DNA of 5,723 nucleotides from Clostridiales bacterium (GCA_003149835.1 QAMX01000111.1:1-5723); one strand, 5' to 3'. Counted from the first letter of the stretch, positions 1 through 5,723 are shown. Notes: a model not told the origin generated them from the sequence alone. A program made the numbers and translations.

Positions 1-278
1 AGCCGGTGCCACAGCTCCACCATGCCGAGATTGGGGTTTCTGCGGCGCATATCCCGGATCAGTTTCAGCTCCGCCTCTGTGTGCTGATTGGGATGGCTGT
101 GCGGGCGTTTGGAGTGGCAGGCCAAAGAGGCCTCTGTTCCATCCCAGCGGGCCTTCCAAAAATAGATGTATGACCGGCTCTTGTTGTACTTCCGGCTGGC
201 GCGGCTCACGCCGTATTTTTCTGCGTATTTCATTAGCGATTGACGATACGCCATGTCTTGTGTTATACTCTTACTCAT
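1..278 (-). CDS. IS3/IS481-like transposase, N-terminal part (runs off the left edge)
   Basis: The minus strand is open from an ATG at 276-278 to the window edge, giving 92 codons with no stop. Residues 10-45 look like a helix-turn-helix DNA-binding segment (KYGVSRASRKYNKSRSYIYF), followed by a basic linker and then a segment ending LGMVELWHR. This layout is typical of the N-terminal part of DDE-type transposases/integrases of the IS3/IS481 kind seen in Clostridia. The DDE catalytic core would lie to the left, outside the window, so whether the gene is intact cannot be judged. The start is the first ATG; a modest Shine-Dalgarno (AGAGGGG on the minus strand, plus positions 291-297) lies 12 bases upstream, slightly far. 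The next in-frame ATG (residue 9) has no ribosome site. The gene is divergent from the recombinase. The family call is recognition by motif; exact IS family is uncertain. Confidence 0.75.
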   Translation of the reverse strand, partial: MSKSITQDMAYRQSLMKYAEKYGVSRASRKYNKSRSYIYFWKARWDGTEASLACHSKRPHSHPNQHTEAELKLIRDMRRRNPNLGMVELWHR

Positions 279-331
279 GAAGGATATGATCCCCTCTCGT
301 CAAGTTTGGTGTCGCAACTCAACTTTACCGC
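1..331 (-). mobile_element. Insertion sequence, promoter-proximal end (boundary approximate)
   Basis: The transposase gene implies an insertion sequence whose upstream end lies in the spacer 279-456. The segment at 299-329 contains two related heptamers, CAAGTTT (301-307) and CAACTTT (320-326), around TGTCGCAACT. Terminal repeats of such elements often lie about 20-60 bases upstream of the start codon, so an outer end near 327-331 is plausible. The partner terminal repeat is outside the window and cannot be compared, so the boundary is inference. Confidence 0.3.
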
Positions 332-423
332 GATGAGGCCTTATCCTTCTACCTTTTTTATTGAACTCTCCAATATCTATTGTACTCTTACACGCCTTTG
401 AGGAAGAGGATACAAAATAATAC

Positions 424-452
424 TTGCAACTCTAATTCGTTTGTGCTATAAT
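424..452 (+). promoter_or_regulatory. Promoter of the serine recombinase (extended -10)
   Basis: A -35 box TTGCAA (424-429) and a perfect -10 box TATAAT (447-452) are separated by exactly 17 bases. The -10 is preceded by TGC (444-446), which makes it an extended -10. This is the consensus layout for a vegetative sigma factor. Transcription should begin at about 458-461, which matters for the choice of start codon in the recombinase. No obvious operator overlaps the boxes. Confidence 0.75.
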
Positions 453-482
453 CTCTTTGAATAATAATGATATGGCGAATCT

Positions 483-487
483 AGAGG
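483..487 (+). promoter_or_regulatory. Ribosome binding site that decides the recombinase start
   Basis: AGAGG lies 5 bases before the ATG at 493. The two earlier in-frame candidates, TTG at 457 and ATG at 472, have no purine-rich site upstream, and the TTG lies at or before the predicted transcription start. Confidence 0.6.
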
Positions 488-492
488 TTTAT

Positions 493-2163
493 ATGGATAT
501 ACATAGCGTTCGACGAGAGATGAAGACCAAAAGCATATATGACATTCCGTTGCGCGTTTCATTTTATGCGCGCGTCTCATCCGAAAGTGATGAGCAGCTC
601 AATTCACTCGACAATCAGATTGCTTACTATGAAAATTTCATCAAAAAGAATCCAGCCTGGACCTTCGTTTCGGGATATATAGACGAAGGAATATCCGGTA
701 TATCCGTTAAGAAACGCGAAAACTTCCACCAGATGATGTCAGACGGCAAAGACGGTCGGTTTGACCTTATCATCACGAAGGAAATCAGCAGGTTTGCCAG
801 AAATACTTTAGACAGCATTTTATACACCCGTGAACTGCTTTCCTGTGGCGTCGGGGTGTTCTTTCAGAATGACAATATCAACACGCTGGATGAAGACTCA
901 GAGCTGAGACTAACAATTATGTCAGGCATTGCTCAGGATGAACTTCGCAAATTGTCCGGTCGTGTAAAGTTCGGGCATCAGCAGGCGATCAAAAACGGCG
1001 TCGTACTTGGCAACAGCCGAATCTTTGGATACCGAAAAGATGGCAAGAAATTAGTGATTGATGAAGATCAAGCTCAGATGGTAAGAGAGCTTTTCGAGCT
1101 TTACGCAAGCAACTCTTATAGTATGAAACAGTTGGAAAAGTTGTTCTGGGACAAAGGATATCGCAACTATAACGGAAACAAGATCGCGCATACAACGATG
1201 TCTAACATCATCTCCAATCCAAAATACAAAGGGTACTACGTCGGCAACAAAGTCAAAGTCATCGATATGTTCACGAAGAAGCAGAAGTTTTTGCCGCCGG
1301 AAGAATGGGTGATGTTTAAGGACGAGACCGGCGACATCGTTCCGGCAATCGTCTCTGAGGAACTGTGGGATCGGGCAAACGCCATTTTACAAGTGCGAAG
1401 CGAGGATGTCAGAAGCCGCAAGGGAATCTGCAATCACGCGAATCTTCTTACCGGCAAGCTGATATGCACGCAGTGTGGGAAGCCTTACTATCGGCGTGAA
1501 TCCAAAAACAAGTACGGTGTGATCAACAGCAAATGGGTTTGCTCTGGAAAAATCAACAACGGCAGTGAGAGCTGCGACTCATTCGCCATTTTCGAGGATG
1601 AGATGATTCCTGTTCTGTTTGAGGCGTTTCACGAGACCGAAACCGATGTGGAAGCCTTGATTGATGAGTATATGGAGATGTACAAGTCACTGGATGAAAA
1701 CGGTGATATTCCAAGACAAATCGCTGAGTTGCAGAGAAAAATCGAAGTAACAACCAGAAAGAAAAGCAAGGTATTGGAATATAACGTCACAGGTAAGATT
1801 TCTGACCAAGAATTCCTCTCCATTAACCAGCAGTGCTCCGACGAGATAGCGGCTGCGAACGCACAAATCGAAGAATTAGAGAGACAGCAGTTATCTGTCG
1901 GTGAATTCAGCGCGCTTATGGACAACATCCGCAAAACTCTGCATATGGCCAAACAAGACGCTGAAAAAGGGATGATTACTAAGGAATTCGTAGATAAATA
2001 CATCGATAAGATATTTGTTACGCCCGCTGGCGAAAACGCTATGAAGCTTGAAATCAAGATTTTTACCGGCGAAGTCAGCGAAAAATTCCTCTCGAAATTG
2101 TCTGTTCGTATGGGTCACATGAGTAAGAAGATGATTGAGTCCTACGAGAACGGCCTGAAATAA
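493..2163 (+). CDS. Large serine recombinase (resolvase/invertase family)
   Basis: This is a site-specific recombinase that cuts and rejoins DNA through a serine nucleophile, of the kind that inserts and excises integrative elements and prophages. Counting from the ATG at 493 (556 residues, within the normal size range), residues about 20-165 are the resolvase catalytic domain, with YARVS carrying R27 and nucleophile S29 and ISRFARN carrying R100 and R103. Residues about 179-253 are the Recombinase DNA-binding domain (GYRKDG to NPKYKGYYVGN). A zinc ribbon follows with C325/C328 (CTQC), C350 and C361. Residues about 400-470 are rich in Glu, Lys and Gln and form the coiled coil expected of large serine recombinases. 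The frame also opens upstream to a TTG at 457 and an ATG at 472, but the promoter and ribosome site favour 493. It stands alone with its own promoter and terminator. All catalytic residues are present, so it is likely active. It is more A/T-rich than the genes to its right, consistent with transfer. Confidence 0.93.
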   Translation: MDIHSVRREMKTKSIYDIPLRVSFYARVSSESDEQLNSLDNQIAYYENFIKKNPAWTFVSGYIDEGISGISVKKRENFHQMMSDGKDGRFDLIITKEISRFARNTLDSILYTRELLSCGVGVFFQNDNINTLDEDSELRLTIMSGIAQDELRKLSGRVKFGHQQAIKNGVVLGNSRIFGYRKDGKKLVIDEDQAQMVRELFELYASNSYSMKQLEKLFWDKGYRNYNGNKIAHTTMSNIISNPKYKGYYVGNKVKVIDMFTKKQKFLPPEEWVMFKDETGDIVPAIVSEELWDRANAILQVRSEDVRSRKGICNHANLLTGKLICTQCGKPYYRRESKNKYGVINSKWVCSGKINNGSESCDSFAIFEDEMIPVLFEAFHETETDVEALIDEYMEMYKSLDENGDIPRQIAELQRKIEVTTRKKSKVLEYNVTGKISDQEFLSINQQCSDEIAAANAQIEELERQQLSVGEFSALMDNIRKTLHMAKQDAEKGMITKEFVDKYIDKIFVTPAGENAMKLEIKIFTGEVSEKFLSKLSVRMGHMSKKMIESYENGLK

Positions 2164-2182
2164 CTGAGAGATCCTCTTAGAG

Positions 2183-2224
2183 CAAAAGCGGACGGGTATA
2201 CTCCCGCCCGCTTTTGTTTCTTTG
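2183..2224 (+). terminator. Intrinsic terminator of the recombinase
   Basis: A 14-base-pair stem (2183-2196 with 2203-2216) has a single A/C mismatch (2192/2207) and a six-base loop TATACT. The lower half is AAAAG/CTTTT and the upper half G/C-rich, followed by TTTCTTTG (2217-2224). It begins 20 bases after the recombinase stop codon. A smaller hairpin (2164-2170 with 2174-2180, one G-T pair) lies between the stop codon and the terminator. Confidence 0.85.
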
Positions 2225-2239
2225 TAGGAGGTTCAGCGT

Positions 2240-2407
2240 ATGACAGAAATCCGGCTGAACGGTTATCAAAAAATTCGCGTTTGGTTTCTGCCGCGGCAGC
2301 CAAAACGCGCCATACCGCTTTCGGATTCAGTCAACGAGGCCGCCTTGCGGCGCTGCCGACGCCGTGCGCAGAAGCGCTGCCATCGCTTTGAAAAACGAAG
2401 CTGTTGA
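2240..2407 (+). CDS. Doubtful 55-codon open frame with a perfect Shine-Dalgarno site
   Basis: TAGGAGGTT at 2225-2233 places AGGAGG 8 bases before an ATG at 2240, an ideal start signal. The frame runs 55 codons to TGA at 2405-2407, nine bases before the end of the convergent MFS gene. The product begins MTEIRLNGYQKIRVWF and has an Arg/Cys-rich second half (residues 37-55), which looks more like accidental translation of G/C-rich DNA than a folded protein. I recognise no family. No promoter fits between the recombinase terminator, which ends at the base before the Shine-Dalgarno, and the ATG, and the frame overlaps the minus-strand terminator at 2268-2309. It may be the surviving 5' end of a gene cut by an insertion, a read-through leader, or nothing. 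Confidence 0.22.
   Translation: MTEIRLNGYQKIRVWFLPRQPKRAIPLSDSVNEAALRRCRRRAQKRCHRFEKRSC
2268..2309 (-). terminator. Intrinsic terminator of the MFS transporter gene
   Basis: Read on the minus strand, CGCG-TTTT-GG pairs with CC-AAA-CGCG around an inner perfect palindrome CTGCCGCGGCAG (2288-2299). There is a three-base bulge (2285-2287) and a one-base bulge. The stem is followed at once by AA and six T (minus strand; plus positions 2273-2268). It lies about 107 bases past the MFS stop codon. On the plus strand no T-run follows, so it works only leftwards. Together with the terminator at 2183-2224 it insulates the two convergent units. Confidence 0.75.
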
Positions 2408-2415
2408 GAGTCGCG

Positions 2416-3582
2416 TCAGGAGCGGACCTCCATCTTCTGTTTCCGCAGCACCATCCACAAATAGAAAATCGAGGCAAACTGCAAAAGAGAGGCGGCCAGA
2501 AAAAGCGGCCGGTAAAAGCCGTGGAAAAGATAGGTGGCGGCATAGCCCGACAGACTGGCGCCGAGCGCTCTGGCAACGCCGGAGACGATCACCGTCAGCA
2601 TCTGCGCCGTTACCTTCAATTCAGCCGGAGCAACTTGATCCATATATACCACCATAACGACTGTACGAAGGATCAGCAGCCCCTGTACCAGCACTAAAAA
2701 ATAGAACCAACGGTAATCCGGTACCAAAAAGATGTAGAGAAAACGCAGCGCCGCGATCGTGCCGGCAAACATAAGAGTCCGCAGCGGGCTGAACCGGCGG
2801 AGAACGCGGTCTGAAAAAAACAGAACCGGCAGCTCGGTCAGAGTGACAAAAAACAGAAAAAGGCCGAAGCTCGATGTGTTCCCGCCTAAGGCCTCGTAGT
2901 TGGGCAGGAAAAAGGTGTCCGCTAAACCGGATGCAAGGGCCGTGATGCCGCTGGAGATCAGCAGCGGCATGACCCCCGGACGGCGCAAAAGGGTGCGCAG
3001 CTTGATTTTTTGCTTTTGTGTGTCTTTATGCTCAATACGAGGCACAAAGCACTGGATTGCTTGTAGCGCTAAGGCTCCTCCCACATAAAACGGAACAAAT
3101 AAAGCGATATTTTTGTCTAAAATCCATCCGGTCACCAGACCGCTGACCGCCCATCCGGCCGCGCCCATCAGCCGCACCCGTCCGAACGGACGGTTATTTG
3201 CCGAAAGGTATTCCAATGTGATAGCGTTGGAATACATGTCGTGCGGACAGGCGAAAAAATGAAAAAGCGCCACCGTTCCCAAAAAGATCGCCGGTATTTC
3301 CAAATCAGGCAGAAACAATAGCGCGATCAATGCCGGAGCAACGGTTGAAAGCGCCAGCAGCGCATTTTTATAGCGCGCCCGATCCGCTAACCTCGCCCAG
3401 AAGGGCACGGCAACGATAGGCACCACGGTTGCAATCGATGAAGCAATGCCGATTTCCGTGTCTGCCAGACCGCGCGCACCCATAAATTTGACGAAATAGG
3501 TTTGCATAACACAGTCCAAAAAAAAATAAGTAAAATACCAGATTAGAAGAATGAAATCCGCGTTTTTTGAACGGTTATGCAT
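2416..3582 (-). CDS. MFS transporter, LacY/nucleoside-symporter-like (MFS_1_like)
   Basis: A 388-residue inner-membrane transporter, a normal length for the Major Facilitator Superfamily. Twelve hydrophobic segments are visible at roughly residues 10-34, 43-63, 74-92, 95-115, 137-155, 159-180, 204-224, 236-256, 267-287, 291-312, 323-345 and 356-378. A basic cytoplasmic loop (181-203) separates the two halves. A motif-A-like loop WARLADRARYKN follows helix 2. RVRLMGAAGW (135-144) before helix 5 and APAELKVTAQ (318-327) before helix 11 match the LacY/NupG/phenylpropionate-permease branch, in which solutes such as sugars or nucleosides are moved with protons. The substrate cannot be read from the sequence. 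The start ATG is preceded by GGGAGA (plus positions 3592-3597) at a 9-base spacing. It lies downstream of the ceramidase-like gene on the same strand, with a 242-base gap. The gene is intact. Confidence 0.88.
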   Translation of the reverse strand: MHNRSKNADFILLIWYFTYFFLDCVMQTYFVKFMGARGLADTEIGIASSIATVVPIVAVPFWARLADRARYKNALLALSTVAPALIALLFLPDLEIPAIFLGTVALFHFFACPHDMYSNAITLEYLSANNRPFGRVRLMGAAGWAVSGLVTGWILDKNIALFVPFYVGGALALQAIQCFVPRIEHKDTQKQKIKLRTLLRRPGVMPLLISSGITALASGLADTFFLPNYEALGGNTSSFGLFLFFVTLTELPVLFFSDRVLRRFSPLRTLMFAGTIAALRFLYIFLVPDYRWFYFLVLVQGLLILRTVVMVVYMDQVAPAELKVTAQMLTVIVSGVARALGASLSGYAATYLFHGFYRPLFLAASLLQFASIFYLWMVLRKQKMEVRS

Positions 3583-3824
3583 GCAATTCTGTCTCCCATA
3601 GCTAACGAAATATACGCTTGTGAATCGGATTGGCCGAACGGAATTCCCGATCGTCGGTGAGGGCGTTCACACAGAAAACGCCGTTATGGTACAGCGGTCG
3701 AAACCTTTTTCCAAATTCGCAAAAATTCGCTGATCCGCCTCGGATTCGACCTCTCTTTTGTTCAGGAAAGCTGCCGGCCGGAACAAGAAAACGCCCGCAG
3801 CATCGACTCGATCCAGCGGCCGGT
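3583..3824 (-). other. Structured, coding-like spacer between hydrolase and transporter genes
   Basis: This 242-base stretch holds no intact gene that I can support. On the minus strand one frame is open for 51 codons from the end of the ceramidase-like gene to a TGA at 3667-3669. A second frame is open from there to TAG at 3602-3604. The two would join if one TG unit were removed from the TGTGTG at the break. The region also has a GGCGTT/AACGCC hairpin (3662-3667 with 3677-3682), a CCGGCCG/CGGCCGG pair around 3776-3823 and a ten-base tandem pair containing AAATTCGC (3713-3720 and 3723-3730). No clear sigma-70 promoter or T-tailed terminator is visible. It may be a decayed gene fragment, a dispersed intergenic repeat or a long leader of the transporter gene. 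Confidence 0.4.
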
Positions 3825-5132
3825 TTATTTCGCCGCCCACAGCTCCGTCAGGGCGCTGATCAGCCTGCGCGCGGTCTGCGGGCCGAGAGAATTGGTTTCC
3901 TCATAATGCCGTCTGCCGAATCGGTCTATGCCGCGGGCGATATACGGCTGCGATGCGTCGAGATAAAAATCGTTTTCCGGCAGAATATAGCCGATCTCAT
4001 CGTCACACAGCCCGAGCACAAGCGCGTCCGCCCCAAATACCCTGCACAGAGCCGTCTCCGCCTCCGCGTTCGGATTCGCGCAGTCTTCCGAGCGGAGCAT
4101 GCCGCCGAGCAGCAGCTCCGGGAACAACTCTCCCGGCACGCGGATCCATTTCAAACCGCCGAGTATCGTGACGCCCAGTTCAGTTTCACAGACATATCCG
4201 TTCCCCTCGCCGGCGCTGAGCGGCTGGTTCAAAATCCCCCGTTGAACGGCCGTTTGAAAGGCCGGATTTTCCATCGGCAGGGTCACGGCCGCGCTCCGGT
4301 CGTCTATAAAGGGCGGCAGCTCGCTGTCCTGAATCGCCAGCGCAACAGAGGCGAGCATCCGGCCCATCCGCAGCATCTGTTCCCTCAGAGGCAGAGGCGC
4401 ACCCTCCCCGTCCCGAAAAATAGGCACCGTCTGCATGCCGCCCACACAGCCGTTGAAAAACAACGCCCGCGCGCCGCTCTTCTCCTCATAGCGGCGGATC
4501 AGTTCCGCGGGGTAGTCGGGGGAAATCAGCGTGTTTTCTCCGCCGAGCGTTTCTGGGTGACAGTTAAAATGCAGGATGACGGTTTCAGCAGAACCGTCGT
4601 CCGGCCGGAAGCGCAGGCGGGTCAGTCGGCTGTCGCTGACCGCCGGGCTGCGGATATCCATAACCGCGTCGCGTAAACCTGGGGTTTGTCCGAAAGACAG
4701 CGTTCCCGTTCGCATATCAACCGCCGCGGCCTGCGCCGCCTCGACCGCGCGCGCACGGCACAGTTCAATATACGTTTCGTCCCTTCCTGAAATGCCGTTT
4801 TCCAAATCGCCCCACAGCCCCATCGTGTCGATGGCGGCGTGTGAATGCGTAAACAGCAGATGAACCGCGTCGACCGCGCCGCCAAGCGCCCCGACAACTG
4901 CGGTGCGTATAGCCTGCACATCGTTCCGCGCCATTCCCGTCAGGTCGAAAACGAGAAACAAAATGGCCGTTTCTCCGGCGCTGATCAGCGCGGCGCGGAC
5001 ATAAAGAGGTTCATAGACGCCCGTCACCGGCTTATTCGCCCCGTATCCCGACATAAAATACCGCTTTTGCCCAAGATCATCCGGCATGATTTCACGCGCC
5101 GCGTAGCCCAAAGACCATGTTCCGCCATCCAT
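3825..5132 (-). CDS. Neutral/alkaline ceramidase-like zinc hydrolase, cytoplasmic
   Basis: A 435-residue protein of the neutral ceramidase N-terminal-domain family, whose founding members hydrolyse the amide bond of ceramide using zinc. The four zinc-site positions of Pseudomonas ceramidase (two His, Glu, Tyr) all have counterparts: H96/H98 in LLFTHSHA, H192 in HFNCHPETLGG, E335 in RVPGELFPEL and Y382 in EIGYILPEND. The substrate-side motif SPDYP (204-208) is also present. The serine motif near the active site of true ceramidases (GDVSPN-like) is replaced by FFNGCVGGMQ (226-234), so C229 or glycines occupy that place. There is no signal peptide and no C-terminal immunoglobulin-like domain, so the enzyme should be cytoplasmic with an unknown amide or ester substrate. 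AAGGAGG (plus positions 5141-5147) precedes the ATG by 8 bases. It starts 15 bases after the TtcA-family gene, so the two are co-transcribed, and the MFS gene follows. The family call is firm; the ceramide substrate is not. Confidence 0.85.
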   Translation of the reverse strand: MDGGTWSLGYAAREIMPDDLGQKRYFMSGYGANKPVTGVYEPLYVRAALISAGETAILFLVFDLTGMARNDVQAIRTAVVGALGGAVDAVHLLFTHSHAAIDTMGLWGDLENGISGRDETYIELCRARAVEAAQAAAVDMRTGTLSFGQTPGLRDAVMDIRSPAVSDSRLTRLRFRPDDGSAETVILHFNCHPETLGGENTLISPDYPAELIRRYEEKSGARALFFNGCVGGMQTVPIFRDGEGAPLPLREQMLRMGRMLASVALAIQDSELPPFIDDRSAAVTLPMENPAFQTAVQRGILNQPLSAGEGNGYVCETELGVTILGGLKWIRVPGELFPELLLGGMLRSEDCANPNAEAETALCRVFGADALVLGLCDDEIGYILPENDFYLDASQPYIARGIDRFGRRHYEETNSLGPQTARRLISALTELWAAK

Positions 5133-5140
5133 CGAAATTT

Positions 5141-5147
5141 CCTCCTT
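5141..5147 (-). promoter_or_regulatory. Ribosome binding site of the ceramidase-like gene
   Basis: AAGGAGG on the minus strand sits inside the 15-base gap between the upstream stop codon (5148-5150) and the ATG (5130-5132). It supports translation from a shared transcript and fixes the start of the hydrolase. Confidence 0.7.
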
Positions 5148-5723
5148 CTACTTTGTCTCCCAGCCATCGAGCGGGAGACGCTTCATCGCTCCGAAAATCT
5201 TTTCATAGAGATCCGCGCGTTCCTCTTTCCATACGGCCGCCAGTTCCTTTACGCGTTTCCGCTTGGAATTCCGATCCGCCGGACACGGGTTTTTCACGAC
5301 CGGCAGCGCCGCCCGTTTTGCAAAAGAGGCGATCTCAAACTCACGGCAATAGAGCAGCGGCCGCACAGCGTAGAGACCGCTCCTATCCAAATATGTGACC
5401 GGCGCAAAACACGAAAGCCGCCCCTCGTAGATTAAGGAGAGCAAAAACGTATCCACCGCGTCGTCGAGATGGTGGCCAAGCGCAACCTTGTTGCAGCCCC
5501 ATTCCAATGCGGCGTTGTTCAGAGCGCCGCGCCGCATGTTCGCGCAGAGCGAACAGGGATTTTCCTCCTTGCGGATGTCAAAAACGACGGTTTTGATGTC
5601 CGTTTTGACAATTCGATACGGCACTTCGAGCCGTTCGCACAGCTCGGCGACAGGCGCAAAATCCATCTCCTCATAGCCGAGATCCAAACTAATCGCTTTG
5701 ACGGCAAAGCGCTCTGGATAAAA
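5148..5723 (-). CDS. TtcA-family tRNA thiolation protein, 5' end outside the window
   Basis: 191 codons are visible and the frame stays open to the right edge, so the N-terminal PP-loop (SGGKDS-type ATP pyrophosphatase motif) is missing only because of the window limit. Counting from the edge, DLGYEEMDFAPVAELCERL (14-32) matches the TtcA adenylation core. PCSLC (C57, C60) is the CxxC that binds a [4Fe-4S] cluster, LGHHLDDAVDT (82-92) is the second ATP-binding signature, and KNPCPAD (C147) offers the third cluster ligand. TtcA adds sulfur to cytidine 32 of tRNAs in the cytoplasm. Clostridial paralogues can have other thiolation or ATP-dependent roles, and TilS (lysidine synthetase) is related but lacks the CxxC. 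An in-frame TTG at 5685-5687 is not a credible start, because homologous sequence continues upstream of it. The gene ends 15 bases before the ceramidase-like gene and heads the visible operon. Confidence 0.85.
   Translation of the reverse strand, partial: FYPERFAVKAISLDLGYEEMDFAPVAELCERLEVPYRIVKTDIKTVVFDIRKEENPCSLCANMRRGALNNAALEWGCNKVALGHHLDDAVDTFLLSLIYEGRLSCFAPVTYLDRSGLYAVRPLLYCREFEIASFAKRAALPVVKNPCPADRNSKRKRVKELAAVWKEERADLYEKIFGAMKRLPLDGWETK

Noticed and set aside
1629..2057. Minus-strand frame of 142 codons inside the recombinase
   Set aside because: It is opposite the coiled-coil region of the recombinase, and its Ser/Leu-rich composition is the mirror of Glu/Lys-rich codons. No start signal.
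2339..2351. GCCGC/GCGGC hairpin as a terminator of the MFS gene
   Set aside because: The stem is five pairs with no T-run on either side; the stem at 2268-2309 with six T is the better terminator.
2331..2697. Several small frames on both strands at the 3' end of the MFS gene
   Set aside because: They overlap the real transporter frame, are Arg/Ser/Pro-rich and lack ribosome sites.
3766..3824. CCGGCCG/CGGCCGG pair after the hydrolase stop as an intrinsic terminator
   Set aside because: The loop would be about 36 bases and no T-run follows the stem, so termination cannot be supported.
3630..4676. Plus-strand open frame of 348 codons opposite the ceramidase-like gene
   Set aside because: It is an Arg/Pro/Gln-rich antisense shadow of a gene with clear family motifs, with no ribosome site or recognisable domain. 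Long antisense frames are expected in G/C-rich coding DNA.
4845..5435. Plus-strand open frame of 196 codons across the hydrolase/TtcA junction
   Set aside because: It spans two real minus-strand genes and the operon gap, is Arg-rich and has no motifs; it is a shadow.
5148..5687. A complete 179-residue TtcA-like protein starting at TTG 5687
   Set aside because: The frame continues to the window edge with family-like sequence (FYPERFAVKAISLDLG), and a protein starting there would lack the PP-loop. The gene is simply cut by the window.
1..5723. CRISPR array, tRNA or rRNA genes, toxin-antitoxin or phage-defence genes
   Set aside because: I saw no regularly spaced repeats, no tRNA-like cloverleaf ending in CCA, no rRNA sequence and no recognisable defence domain on either strand.

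Overview
The window looks like a chromosomal segment of a moderately GC-rich member of the Clostridia (Firmicutes), probably a gut-type Oscillospirales or Christensenellales relative. This rests on Shine-Dalgarno sites close to AGGAGG, a clostridial-type large serine recombinase with a TTGCAA/TATAAT promoter, and a TtcA-type gene with Firmicutes-like motifs. The taxon is inference. The recombinase gene is visibly richer in A/T than the GC-rich genes to its right, which fits acquired DNA beside a resident operon.

Left part (1-2240), mobile DNA: positions 1-278 hold the first 92 codons, minus strand, of an IS3/IS481-like transposase running off the left edge. A divergent spacer (279-456) follows, then a plus-strand large serine recombinase (493-2163) with an extended -10 promoter, a Shine-Dalgarno site that fixes its start, and a strong intrinsic terminator at 2183-2224.

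Middle (2225-2415), convergent junction: a second, minus-strand terminator (2268-2309) ends the resident operon. A 55-codon plus-strand frame with a perfect Shine-Dalgarno site (2240-2407) overlaps it; its status is doubtful. An edge of an integrated element probably lies here or in the spacer left of the recombinase, but no attachment site can be proven from one junction.

Right part (2416-5723), minus strand, transcribed right to left: a TtcA-family PP-loop/iron-sulfur protein (5' end outside the window), then 15 bases later a cytoplasmic protein of the neutral ceramidase-like metallohydrolase family, then a 242-base spacer, then a 12-helix MFS transporter of the LacY/nucleoside-symporter-like branch. 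The first two genes form a tight operon. The transporter is the likely uptake or export partner of the hydrolase; whether it shares their transcript is uncertain.

I see no clearly undescribed multi-gene system. The points most worth a second look are the ceramidase-fold enzyme, which keeps its zinc ligands but lacks the ceramidase serine motif and a signal peptide, its pairing with the transporter, and the structured, coding-like but frame-broken spacer at 3583-3824.
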